DNA of 64,000 nucleotides from Gemmatimonadaceae bacterium (GTDB lineage: Bacteria > Gemmatimonadota > Gemmatimonadetes > Gemmatimonadales > Gemmatimonadaceae), in the NCBI GenBank assembly GCA_025934775.1, contig JAICWO010000004.1, positions 50,724 to 114,723 of the forward strand, given 5' to 3'. The first letter of the stretch is position 1, and each line of letters opens with the position of its first letter. A program made the translations under genes and the position numbers. The notes below the pieces were generated by a model, which worked only from the letters and a program-made list of their open reading frames with translations, ran no database searches and was not told where the DNA came from. Positions 1 to 7,733 of the stretch are shown here, one piece after another.

Positions 1-1
1 C

Positions 2-457
2 ACGTTGAACGGCTTGTACATGCTCGGCGACGATCAGCACTGCGATCATCAGACGCAGATCGTGCACGCGCAGCCCAACTGCTTCAGCCGCGAGTTGTAC
101 AAGGGCGTGCTCGACGGCCGCTCGCACGGCGTCTTCAACGGCAAGGTGTACGTCCACCCGATCGCGCAGAAGACGGACGGCAAGCAGACCAACAACACGC
201 TGCTGCTCTCCGACACGGCGCAGATCGACACGAAGCCGCAGCTCGAGATCTTCGCCGACGACGTGAAGTGCACCCACGGCGCGACGGTCGGGCAGATCGA
301 TCGCACGGCGCTCTTCTATCTGGAGAGCCGGGGTATCTCGCGGCCGCTGGCGCGGCGGCTCCTCACGTACGCGTTCGCCGCCGACGTGCTCGAGACGCTC
401 GAGGTGGACGAGATTCGCCAGAGCCTCGAGACGGCCACGCTCGAGCGGTTCGTGTGA
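2..457 (+). CDS. sufD: SufD, Fe-S cluster assembly scaffold subunit (3' part, 5' end outside window)
   Basis: This is the C-terminal ~150 residues of a SufB/SufD-family protein, open at the window edge. SufD forms the SufBCD scaffold with SufB and the ATPase SufC and helps build Fe-S clusters in the cytoplasm. Visible family features are the beta-helix segment with QTQIVHAQPN and SRELYKGVLDG, a run around NGKVYVHPIAQKTDG, and the C-terminal helical part with KCTHGATVGQID and the SRGI-x-R-x-LARRLL pattern. The LARRLLTYAFA ending and the downstream sufU and sufS support SufD rather than SufB. Ends with TGA, 52 bp before sufU. Confidence 0.9.
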   Translation, partial: TLNGLYMLGDDQHCDHQTQIVHAQPNCFSRELYKGVLDGRSHGVFNGKVYVHPIAQKTDGKQTNNTLLLSDTAQIDTKPQLEIFADDVKCTHGATVGQIDRTALFYLESRGISRPLARRLLTYAFAADVLETLEVDEIRQSLETATLERFV

Positions 458-470
458 TGCCCACCGCGCT

Positions 471-506
471 GTCATTCCTCGACTCGTTCCGTTCGCTCGG
501 AATGGC
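471..506 (+). repeat. Intercistronic REP-like hairpin between sufD and sufU
   Basis: GTCATTCC (471-478) can pair with GGAATGGC (499-506) through eight positions, one of them a G-T wobble, around a 20-nt loop. The outline (CATTCC ... cgctc GGAATG) resembles the common REP-like palindromes of many bacteria. No T-run follows, so an mRNA-stability or attenuation element is likelier than a terminator. It ends only 3 nt before the sufU start and may occlude its ribosome site. Confidence 0.45.
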
Positions 507-509
507 GTC

Positions 510-992
510 ATGAGCTCGGAAGCGCTGTATCAGGAGCTCATCCTCGAGCACAACCGGAAGCCGCGCAACTTCCGAGAGATCGAGAACGCGGATCGCACGA
601 TCGAGGGTCGAAATCCGCTCTGCGGCGACCAGCTCACCCTCTGGGTGAAGATGGACGGCGATCGCATCGCCGACGCCGCGTTCAAAGGACAGGGATGCGC
701 GATCTCGAAAGCGTCCGCATCCCTGATGACGACCGCGGTGAAGGGAAAAACGCGCGCAGAAGCCGAGGCGCTGTTCGATCGCTTTCACAAGCTCGTCATG
801 GGGCAGCTGCCCGAGAGCGAGCAGGCGTCGCTCGGATCGCTGCGCGCGCTCGGCGGCGTGTCCAAGTTTCCGCTGCGCGTGAAGTGCGCGAGCCTAGCGT
901 GGCACGCGCTGCACTCGGCGCTGGAGAATGACGAGCGCGAAGTCTCCACGGAGCGCGAGGGCCCCGAGCCACCGCCGTTGGAGGGCGCGTGA
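510..992 (+). CDS. sufU: SufU, Fe-S cluster assembly / sulfur-transfer protein
   Basis: A 160-residue IscU-like protein of the SufU type. It accepts persulfide sulfur from the cysteine desulfurase SufS and passes it to the SUF scaffold. The three conserved cysteine sites are visible: NPLCGD near residue 38, KGQGCAIS near 64 and VKCASLAW near 126. The ~20-residue insertion between the second and third cysteines (DRFHKLVMGQ...) is the SufU hallmark absent from IscU. A charged proline-rich tail follows. It overlaps the next start by 4 nt (GTGA), implying coupling, and sits in the expected suf cluster with sufD and sufS. Confidence 0.93.
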   Translation: MSSEALYQELILEHNRKPRNFREIENADRTIEGRNPLCGDQLTLWVKMDGDRIADAAFKGQGCAISKASASLMTTAVKGKTRAEAEALFDRFHKLVMGQLPESEQASLGSLRALGGVSKFPLRVKCASLAWHALHSALENDEREVSTEREGPEPPPLEGA

Positions 993-1324
993 GCGAGTTC
1001 GAGCATCTCGCGGACGTCGCCGATCTTCCGGACGGCGCGCTCCTTGGCGTCACGCGCGCCGACGGGACGGAGATCTGCCTGTTCAACTTTCGCGGCACCA
1101 TCGGCGCCGTGGGCAACATCTGCACGCACGCAGAGTTTTACATGTCGGATGGCACGCTGCGGAACGACGGCACCGTGGAGTGCGCGTGGCATGGCGCGCG
1201 ATTCGATTGTCAGAGCGGACGCGCTTGCCGTGGGCCGGCGGAAGATCCGCTTCCGGTGTACCAGGTGCGCATCGAGGGTACGCGCGTGCTCGTCGGACCG
1301 CCGGCCGAGGTGAAAGCCGCATGA
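989..1324 (+). CDS. Rieske [2Fe-2S] ferredoxin-like protein inside the suf operon
   Basis: A 111-residue soluble Rieske protein with no signal peptide or membrane segment. The cluster-binding pair is intact: CTH (NICTHAEF) near residues 47-49 and CAWHG near 66-70, giving the two Cys and two His ligands. The GTG start overlaps the sufU stop (GTGA) and its TGA overlaps the sufS ATG (ATGA), so it is co-translated with the Fe-S assembly genes. It resembles the ferredoxin components of non-heme-iron dioxygenase systems, but no oxygenase is nearby. A role as electron donor or client of the assembly machinery is inferred from position only. Confidence 0.9.
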   Translation: MSEFEHLADVADLPDGALLGVTRADGTEICLFNFRGTIGAVGNICTHAEFYMSDGTLRNDGTVECAWHGARFDCQSGRACRGPAEDPLPVYQVRIEGTRVLVGPPAEVKAA

Positions 1325-2523
1325 TCGTGGATCGCGCGGATTTTCCGCTGCTCGCGAACCATCCCGAGCTGCACTACCTCGACTCGGCCGCGACGTCGCA
1401 GAAGCCGCGCGCGGTGCTCGACGCGCTGCTCGATTACTATCGTTGCGACAACGCGAATCCTCATCGGGGCGCGTACACGCTCTCGGCGCGCGCGACGGAG
1501 CGATATCATGACGCGCGTGCGCGAGTGGCGCGGTTCATTGGCGTCCGCGACATGGACCGCGTGATCTTCACGCGCGGGACCACGGAGTCGCTCAACCTCG
1601 TCGCCACGGCGTGGGGCTACGCGAACGTGACGGCGGGCGACGAGATCGTGATCACGGGGATGGAGCATCACGCGAACTTCGTCCCGTGGCAGCAGCTCGC
1701 GCGCAGCGTCGGAGCGAAGCTGCGCATCTGCGGGCTGACGGCGGACGGACGGATCGATCTCGACCAATTTCAGGCGCTCGTCGGGCCGAACACGAATGTC
1801 GCGGCGTTTGGGCATGTCTCGAACGCGCTCGGAACGATCAACCCGATCGCCGAGCTCAGCGCCATTGCGCGTCGCGTCGGCGCGCTGGTGGTGTGCGACG
1901 GCGCGCAGGCCGCGCCGCATCTGCCGCTCGACATCGACCACCTGGACGTGGACTTCTACGCGTTCAGCGGCCACAAGATGCTCGGGCCGATGGGGTGCGG
2001 CGTGCTCGTGGGCAAACGCGAAATTCTCGAGCAGATGCCGCCGTACCAGACGGGCGGCGACATGATCGAATACGTCGCGGACGAGCGCAGCACGTGGAAC
2101 GTGCTGCCGCACAAGTTCGAGGCGGGAACGCCCAACGTCGGCGACGCGGTCGGTCTCGCGGCGGCGTGCGAATACCTGGATGGAATCGGCATGGCGAAGG
2201 TGCGCGAGCATGAGCGGACGCTGACGGCGTCGGCGAGCGAGCGACTGTCGGCGATTCCCGGTGTGCGCGTCTACGGGCCGCCGGCCGCCGATCGGAGCGG
2301 CGTGGTGAGCTTCACGGTCGACGGGATTCACCCGCACGATCTGGCGACGATCCTCGACGAAGGGCAAGTTTGCGTACGCGCCGGGCATCATTGTGCGCAG
2401 CCGTTGATGCGCCGGCTCGACATTCCCGCCACCGCGCGGGCGTCATTCTACATCTATAACACCGAGGCCGACGTCGACGCGCTGATCCGGGGCGTGGAAC
2501 GGGCTCGGGAGGTGTTCGGCTGA
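1321..2523 (+). CDS. sufS: SufS, group II cysteine desulfurase
   Basis: A 400-residue PLP enzyme that converts cysteine to alanine and leaves a persulfide on an active-site cysteine for transfer to SufU. The PLP lysine lies in FSGHKMLGP (residue 219) and the persulfide cysteine in GQVCVRAGHHCAQP (about residue 351). The RGTTESLNLVA phosphate-binding region and the MEHHAN motif are typical of SufS. The ATG at 1321 was chosen because it overlaps the Rieske stop (ATGA) and places the usual N-terminus (RADFPLL) directly after it; an in-frame extension upstream is only a shadow. The stop overlaps the next start (TGATG). Confidence 0.95.
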   Translation: MIVDRADFPLLANHPELHYLDSAATSQKPRAVLDALLDYYRCDNANPHRGAYTLSARATERYHDARARVARFIGVRDMDRVIFTRGTTESLNLVATAWGYANVTAGDEIVITGMEHHANFVPWQQLARSVGAKLRICGLTADGRIDLDQFQALVGPNTNVAAFGHVSNALGTINPIAELSAIARRVGALVVCDGAQAAPHLPLDIDHLDVDFYAFSGHKMLGPMGCGVLVGKREILEQMPPYQTGGDMIEYVADERSTWNVLPHKFEAGTPNVGDAVGLAAACEYLDGIGMAKVREHERTLTASASERLSAIPGVRVYGPPAADRSGVVSFTVDGIHPHDLATILDEGQVCVRAGHHCAQPLMRRLDIPATARASFYIYNTEADVDALIRGVERAREVFG

Positions 2524-2834
2524 TGTACGCCATCGCGATCATTCGCTACCGCCGGCCGCTCGAGGAAGTGCAGGAAGTCACCGAGCAGCATCGCGCCTAC
2601 CTGCGCGATCTCAAGGATGAGGGAACGCTCATCGCCTCGGGGCCGATGGATCCGCGCACGGGCGGGATCCTCTTGCTGAGCGTGCCCGACGACGACATCA
2701 CGTCGTGCCTCGACCGAGTGCGCGACGGCGATCCGTACGTCACGTTCGGGTTGGCGCAGTACGAGCTGATTCCGTGGGCGGTGGGGATTGGGAAGGACGA
2801 GCTCGATCGGATCGCGGCGGCGACGACGGCGTGA
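2523..2834 (+). CDS. YciI-like domain protein
   Basis: A 103-residue YciI-superfamily (dimeric alpha+beta barrel) protein. Visible features are an N-terminal beta strand (YAIAIIRYRR), the stretch with the family histidine and leucine pattern (QHRAYLRDLKDEGTLIASGPM) and the LLLSVPDDD segment. The exact biochemical role of most YciI proteins is unknown; some are dehydratases or dehalogenase-like enzymes. It starts within the sufS stop (TGATG), so it is the last gene of the suf transcript here. A link to Fe-S biology is positional inference only. Confidence 0.85.
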   Translation: MYAIAIIRYRRPLEEVQEVTEQHRAYLRDLKDEGTLIASGPMDPRTGGILLLSVPDDDITSCLDRVRDGDPYVTFGLAQYELIPWAVGIGKDELDRIAAATTA

Positions 2835-2842
2835 TGTGATGG

Positions 2843-2962
2843 ACCGCGGAGTGCGCGGGGGGCGCGGAGAGATCCGCGATAAGAGATCGTTAATTACTCA
2901 CGTGGCAATGATGATTCTCTTCCCCCTTCGATGACTCTCCGCACCTCCGCGTTCCCCGCGGT
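2843..2962. repeat. Long imperfect inverted repeat between convergent genes
   Basis: The segment 2843-2871 (CCGCGGA/GCGCGG units) is the near reverse complement of 2933-2962 (CTCTCCGC/ACCTCCGC units, ending CCCCGCGG); about 24 of 29 positions match. It fills the gap between the converging YciI and M20 genes. It probably acts as a bidirectional transcription end, although no clear T-run was seen. Confidence 0.4.
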
Positions 2963-2976
2963 TGAAAAGTGCGCCC

Positions 2977-4236
2977 TTATCTGACTCCCGCCAGCGCCGC
3001 CACGATGAGCGCGGCCCACTGCGGGCCGAGGTAGCCGGTCGACCCGTCGGCGTACCACTCGCCGAGCGCGTGCGCGTTTCCGCCGGCACCTCCGCCGCCG
3101 ATCCGAATGGCCGGAATGCCCAGGCTGATCGGAATGTTCGCGTCGGTGCTCGACGCGCCGGTGGATGATGTGAACCCGAGCGCCTTCGCCGCATTTAGAG
3201 CAGTTTGAACGATCGGCGCCGCGTCGGACTGACCGCCCGTCGGACGAATGCCGATCGTGTCGATGACGAGCGAGAGCTTCGCCTTCGCGGCGCGCGGACC
3301 GGTCCACCGATCGTTCTCGGCGTCGAGCGCCTGGCGGAGGATGCGTTGGATCTTCGCATCGACCTCGTCGAGCGACTTCACGTCCTCCGAGCGCATGTCG
3401 ACGTCCATCGAGCCGCTCGCCGAGATCGAGTTGACCGACGTGCCGCCCTGGATCACGCCGACGTTGAACGTCGTCTTGGGCTTCGCGGGCACCTGGATGT
3501 CGGCAATCGCGGCAATCGCGCGGCCGAGCGCGTGGATGGGATTCGGAATTCCGAACGCGCCGTAGCTGTGGCCGCCCGGCCCCTTGTACGTGACGTGATA
3601 CCGATGACTGCCCACCGCGCGACTCGCAATCCCGAGTCCCGCGTCATCGACAGAGATGAAGTAGTCGATCTTTCCCTTCATCGACTTCTCGAAGATGTAG
3701 CGCATCCCGCGCAGATTCCCCGCTCCCTCTTCCCCGACGTCGCCCACGAAGTACACCGTGCCGTTCGTCTTCACGGCGGCCTTCTGTAAGGCGCGCGCGA
3801 CGGCGAGGACCACGGCGAGTCCGCGATCGTCGTCGCCGATACCCGGCGCGTGGAGCGTGTCGCCCTGCTGCTTCACGGTGACGTCCGTTCCGGCGGGAAA
3901 CACGGTGTCGAGGTGCCCCGCGATCATCACGGTCGGCCCTTTCCCGACGCCGGGCCGCTCGGCGATCACGTCTCCGACCGAGTCGATGCGAACGTTGGCG
4001 AGACCGAGCGCCTCGAGGCGTTTCTTGTATTCGGCTGCTCGTGATGATTCTTTAAACGGCGGCGACGGAATGCGCGTGAGCTCGACCTCCTGCTGCATCG
4101 TCCAGGCGTTGTCGGCCTTGATGATGTCGAGCGCGGAGCGCACCGCGGGGTTCGTGGCGGGGAGCGGTGATTGGGCGGCGAGTGGCGCGGCCGCGCACAA
4201 CAGGGCCAGCGCAGCAACGAGGCGATATCTGAGCAT
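2977..4236 (-). CDS. Secreted M20-family zinc peptidase
   Basis: A 419-residue exported metallopeptidase of the M20 (carboxypeptidase/dipeptidase/PepT-like) family. An N-terminal signal peptide (LVAALALLCAAAPLAAQ) is followed by the catalytic domain. Metal and catalytic residues are visible: AGHLDTVF, GIGDDDRGLA with the bridging Asp, the GEEG base and metal pair, SVDDAG, and a late His in GNAHALGEW. A dimerisation insert begins near KGPGGHSYGAFG. The ATG at 4236 was chosen because it gives the signal peptide directly; the longer frame upstream has no homology. It is divergent from the membrane protein at 4357. Confidence 0.9.
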   Translation of the reverse strand: MLRYRLVAALALLCAAAPLAAQSPLPATNPAVRSALDIIKADNAWTMQQEVELTRIPSPPFKESSRAAEYKKRLEALGLANVRIDSVGDVIAERPGVGKGPTVMIAGHLDTVFPAGTDVTVKQQGDTLHAPGIGDDDRGLAVVLAVARALQKAAVKTNGTVYFVGDVGEEGAGNLRGMRYIFEKSMKGKIDYFISVDDAGLGIASRAVGSHRYHVTYKGPGGHSYGAFGIPNPIHALGRAIAAIADIQVPAKPKTTFNVGVIQGGTSVNSISASGSMDVDMRSEDVKSLDEVDAKIQRILRQALDAENDRWTGPRAAKAKLSLVIDTIGIRPTGGQSDAAPIVQTALNAAKALGFTSSTGASSTDANIPISLGIPAIRIGGGGAGGNAHALGEWYADGSTGYLGPQWAALIVAALAGVR

Positions 4237-4356
4237 GGCCGCGAAGCTACCGGGACTTCCGCCGGCACGCCATCGCCCGCCGCGCCGAATTGCGCCGTTC
4301 ATGACAATGTCGTATGTAGGAGCACGCAAACACGCGAACGTCACGGCGAGGGTTCG

Positions 4357-4857
4357 ATGCCAGATTCGGTGACTCGGCCGCACGACGGCGATACGGCATT
4401 TACTCCCGGACCGCCCGGCCCCGAGCGCGACGAAATCGGCGCGCTTGCCAATCGGATCGAGCTGATTCGCGATCAGGTCGATGCGCTCCAGACCAGCGCG
4501 GCGCCCGCAAAGCTGCGCTGGTTCCAATGGGCCGGGAGTGCGACGAGCGTGGTCTCCCTCGTTGTCACGATTTCGATCGCCATCTGGGCGAACCGGCTGC
4601 AAGCGAGAAAGGATGTCTCCGCGGCCGCCGCATCGGGCTTGGACCAACTCACCAAGGTCACCTCTGACCTGGTCGCATTGCGGTCGGAGGAGAACACGGC
4701 GTTCAACACACCAGGCGCCAATCCCAACGCGTACGCGACAGGCAGCGCAATCCGAAACGCGAAGCGACAGGTGTTGTTGGACGAGGCGGATCGGCTCGTC
4801 CAACGGCTAGGCTCCGGGGTCAGTCCGCAGATCTTGCTGACGCTCGCGAGCGAGTAA
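4357..4857 (+). CDS. Membrane protein, N-terminal half of a gene split by an in-frame TAA
   Basis: A 166-residue product of unknown family. It has a proline/acid-rich start, a short amphipathic stretch (LANRIELIRDQVDALQ), one transmembrane helix around residues 48-68 (SVVSLVVTISIAIWA), and then a helical extracytoplasmic part ending LLTLASE. The TAA at 4855-4857 is followed in the same frame by ELDSRFATARSYLQRL, which reads as a continuation of the same helical domain. The product is therefore probably the first half of a ~424-residue protein. I do not recognise the family. Confidence 0.6.
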   Translation: MPDSVTRPHDGDTAFTPGPPGPERDEIGALANRIELIRDQVDALQTSAAPAKLRWFQWAGSATSVVSLVVTISIAIWANRLQARKDVSAAAASGLDQLTKVTSDLVALRSEENTAFNTPGANPNAYATGSAIRNAKRQVLLDEADRLVQRLGSGVSPQILLTLASE

Positions 4858-4905
4858 GAGCTCGACTCGCGATTCGCGACGGCGCGGTCGTATCTCCAGC
4901 GACTC

Positions 4906-5631
4906 GTGGGGAGCACCGATTCGACGGTCACCCGCGTTTCCGGGCTCGAGAATCTCGCGGCGTTGTACGCGCTCTCCGGCGTGCCGTTCAGAAGCATCGA
5001 CACCGCGCACGCGTATTGGAGCAAGGCCGACTCGCTCCTGTCGACGCGCGGCGACGAATACGCGCGGTCGCAGCGCCTGTGGATGTACGAATCACATCTC
5101 GGCTCGGACTTCGCGGCCGGGTATCACCGCGATGAAGACACCGTCCGCAAGCGCGCAATGGAGGCCATGCACTCGATCTCTCCCGTGAATCCCGCGCGGG
5201 CCGCGCTGCTTCAACAACTTGCGCAAGTTCTGAATTTGGCGGCGTTCACGCTCGACTCGACGGGCGATGTCGGCGGGCTCGCATTCGGCGCCTTGCCGGG
5301 GACGTGGCTCCTCACGTTCGATGATGATTCTTCAAAGCACGGCACGCTGCAATTCACAGCCGGCCCGGATCCGGCGCACCTCTTTCTCTCCTGGGAAGTG
5401 CGTTCCGGCGGACAACTCAAAGAGAGGCTGATGGGCGCCGCCGCACGTGTTGGTCGGCTGCAGCTCGAGGCAGACTGGAATGGACAGACGGACTTCGGAC
5501 AGTTCGGGACGTTGGTTCAGAGTACGGGCGTACTCACGTTTCGCTTGCGTCCGGGGAATGTCTTACACGGCGAGATTCTGCCCTTCGGTCTCCAACCACA
5601 CGCGTTCACGATTGCGCGTCAGTCACCGTGA
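4906..5631 (+). CDS. C-terminal half of the split membrane protein
   Basis: The frame continues directly from the codon after the TAA at 4855-4857; the first possible in-frame start is GTG at 4906 (241 residues). Residues up to about 115 are helical and TPR-like (ENLAALYALSGV, HAYWSKADSLL, AALLQQLAQVLNLAAF). The last ~120 residues look like a beta-rich module (GTWLLTFDDD, LQFTAG, LFLSWEVRSGG, GVLTFRLRPG). It lacks its own signal peptide and no good Shine-Dalgarno was seen, which suggests it is not an independent gene. The function is unknown. Confidence 0.55.
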   Translation: MGSTDSTVTRVSGLENLAALYALSGVPFRSIDTAHAYWSKADSLLSTRGDEYARSQRLWMYESHLGSDFAAGYHRDEDTVRKRAMEAMHSISPVNPARAALLQQLAQVLNLAAFTLDSTGDVGGLAFGALPGTWLLTFDDDSSKHGTLQFTAGPDPAHLFLSWEVRSGGQLKERLMGAAARVGRLQLEADWNGQTDFGQFGTLVQSTGVLTFRLRPGNVLHGEILPFGLQPHAFTIARQSP

Positions 5632-5636
5632 GCCCG

Positions 5637-6710
5637 TCAACACAGATGCACCGCCATCGCCTTGAACCCGGCGACCACTTCGCGGCCGGTCTCGAGCCCG
5701 AGCTCGCGAACCGATCGCGCCGTGACGGCCGCGACGATCGGCGTGCCGCTGGCGTCGATCGTCACCTTGGTGAGCGCGCCGGCGGGGACGATCTCCACGA
5801 TTCGTCCGCGAAATTGATTCTGCACCGACGACATCGACGGCTCCGCCGAAATTGAAATTTCCTCGGCGCGGATCACGGCGTGCGCCGGGCCGGGTACGAC
5901 ATCGCCCAGTGCATAGAACGTGAGTCCGCCGGTGGTGAATGCGACGGCCTGCTGCACCATCGTCTCACCCGTCCCGGCAACCCAGTCCGGCGCCTCGGAG
6001 CGAATCGGCTGCGCGTGTCCGGCGAACACGTTCTCGGCGCCAAGAAAGTCCGCGATGTACGGCGTGGCTGGCTTGCGGAATACGTGTTCCGGCGTGCCTT
6101 TCTGCACCACGCGGCCGCGGTCGATCACGATGGCGACGTCGCCGAGCAATCCCGCTTCCGCGAAGTCGTGCGTCACGTGGAGCACGGTGAAGCGCCGCTC
6201 GTAGTACAGCGTGCGCAGCACGCGCCGCGCGATGTTTCGGGTGCGCGGATCGAGCGCACTGAATGGCTCGTCGAGCAGCAGCACTTCCGGCCGGTGCGCG
6301 AGCGCGCGTGCGAGCGCGACGAGCTGCCGTTCCCCGCCGCTCAGCGATTCCACCGAACGCTCGAACAAGCCGTTGACGCCGAATCGATCGCAGAGATCGT
6401 CGACGACCGCGGCGTTCGTCGCGCCGTACTCCACGTTCGCGCGCACACTCAAATGTGGAAACAAGTATGCGTGCTGGTAGACGATCGCGAGCCGGCGCGC
6501 CTCCGGCGGCGTCCGTGTCACGTCCTCGCCGCCGAGGACGATGCGGCCGGCGGTGAGCGGCACGACGCCGGCGATCGTCTCGAGGAGCGTCGTCTTGCCG
6601 GCGCCCGCGGGTCCGACGACCACGCCGTATTCGCCCTGCGGCACGTCGAGCGTGACGTCGGTCAGGCGAAAGCTGCCATTCGCGGAGCTCACCGCACGGA
6701 GTGAGATCAC
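5637..6710 (-). CDS. Molybdate/tungstate-type ABC transporter ATP-binding protein
   Basis: A cytoplasmic ATPase of the ModC/WtpC type, 357 residues from the GTG at 6710. It has Walker A (GPAGAGKTTLLE), Q-loop (YQHAYLFPHLSV), signature (SLSGGERQLVALARAL), Walker B (VLLLDEPFSALDP) and the H-loop (HVTHD). A C-terminal TOBE-like domain (QNQFRGRIVEIVPAGALTKVTI) is the oxyanion-sensing module of molybdate importers. An alternative GTG at 6779 would add a repeat-encoded SDDASDDSSDDE leader and overlap the permease by 32 nt; the shorter start was preferred because the fold begins at ISLRAV. Paired with the permease upstream. Molybdate or tungstate as substrate is inferred. Confidence 0.85.
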   Translation of the reverse strand: MISLRAVSSANGSFRLTDVTLDVPQGEYGVVVGPAGAGKTTLLETIAGVVPLTAGRIVLGGEDVTRTPPEARRLAIVYQHAYLFPHLSVRANVEYGATNAAVVDDLCDRFGVNGLFERSVESLSGGERQLVALARALAHRPEVLLLDEPFSALDPRTRNIARRVLRTLYYERRFTVLHVTHDFAEAGLLGDVAIVIDRGRVVQKGTPEHVFRKPATPYIADFLGAENVFAGHAQPIRSEAPDWVAGTGETMVQQAVAFTTGGLTFYALGDVVPGPAHAVIRAEEISISAEPSMSSVQNQFRGRIVEIVPAGALTKVTIDASGTPIVAAVTARSVRELGLETGREVVAGFKAMAVHLC

Positions 6711-6721
6711 GCCGATACGCT

Positions 6722-6757
6722 CGTCATCCGAACTGTCATCCGAAGCGTCATCCGAAG
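6722..6757. repeat. Three tandem GTCATCCGAA units at the permease/ATPase junction
   Basis: GTCATCCGAA recurs three times with 12-13 bp spacing (near 6723, 6735 and 6747). On the minus strand it encodes the permease end (RRFG then TGA) and, in the other frame, a SDD-repeat leader of the ATPase. Copy changes here would alter the overlap of the two genes. Confidence 0.55.
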
Positions 6758-7542
6758 CGACGCTCCACGCGCAGAGCACGCAGCATCACGAGCGGAATCA
6801 GCGCGAACACGACGAGCACCGCGGCGACGGGCAGCGCTTCGTCGAGTCCGTAGCTCGTGAATCGGTCGTAGCTCAGCACGCTCGCGACTTTCGGATTGTA
6901 TGTGAGAATCACGACCGCGCCGAACTCGCTCACGGCGCGCGCCCACATGACCACCGCGGCCGCGGTGAGTCCGCGCGCGGAGAGCGGGAGCGTCACGCGC
7001 GCGAACGCGCGCCACGCGTCGTCACCGAGTGTGCGCGCGACGGACTCGAGTCGCACGTCGACGCGCGCGAACGCCTCGCGCGCCGCGCTCACGTAGAGCG
7101 GCGCCGACACGAACAGCATCGCGCAGGCGATGCCGGTGGTCGAACCGGCGACGCGGAGTCCCGCCTGATACAGCGCGCCGCCGACGGTGCTGCCGCGGCC
7201 GAGCACGAGGAGCAGCGCGATGCCCGCGACCGGATGCGGGATGACGAGCGGAAGATCGGTGAGCGCCGCGATCACGGACCGTCCGGGGAACGCGCGGCGA
7301 GCCAGGAGGTACGCGAGCGGTGTTCCGCCGAGAATGCCGAGCAGCGTGGCGATCGTGGCGGTCGCCGCCGTGAGGAGCAACGACGAGCGGAGCTCGTGGT
7401 CGGACGTGAACGTCGCGAAGCCGCGCGATCCGCCGGACGCGACCAGGCCGACCACCGGCCCGAGGATGAACAGCAGAAAGAGCGACGTTAGCAGCGCGGC
7501 AACAATCGTCACGAGCGCGCGTCTGGCGGGGCGGGTTTCCAC
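6748..7542 (-). CDS. ABC transporter permease, ModB/WtpB-like
   Basis: A 264-residue inner-membrane permease with about six hydrophobic helices. The EAA-type cytoplasmic loop is visible around SVARTLGDDAWRAFARVTLPLS, with the conserved spacing of Gly and Leu residues. The hydrophobic N-terminus (TIVAALLTSLFLLFILGPVVGLV) and the RAVSEFGAVVILTYNP segment are typical of molybdate, tungstate and sulfate permeases. It is the first gene of a two-gene unit with the ATPase. No periplasmic binding protein gene is adjacent, so the substrate cannot be fixed from context. Confidence 0.85.
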   Translation of the reverse strand: METRPARRALVTIVAALLTSLFLLFILGPVVGLVASGGSRGFATFTSDHELRSSLLLTAATATIATLLGILGGTPLAYLLARRAFPGRSVIAALTDLPLVIPHPVAGIALLLVLGRGSTVGGALYQAGLRVAGSTTGIACAMLFVSAPLYVSAAREAFARVDVRLESVARTLGDDAWRAFARVTLPLSARGLTAAAVVMWARAVSEFGAVVILTYNPKVASVLSYDRFTSYGLDEALPVAAVLVVFALIPLVMLRALRVERRFG

Positions 7543-7733
7543 GGTGCTCGAATATCGGAGACTCGCGCGGGCGCTACAAGCGCGCGCCGGCCGGTTGAGG
7601 AGCGCGCGGGGGAACGCGCGCTTGCGAAACTTTCACCATACGGCGACCGTCTTGACGATGGCTGCGGCGCAGGAGTCGTACTTGTCCTACGTTAGTAGTA
7701 CACCGCGCAGCCGACCCTCCCCTCCTCCCCCCC

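Noticed and set aside
7543..7733. Promoter with TTGACG at 7652-7657 in the divergent gap before the NatA-like gene
   Set aside because: A -35-like TTGACG is present, but no matching -10 at 16-18 bp was found.
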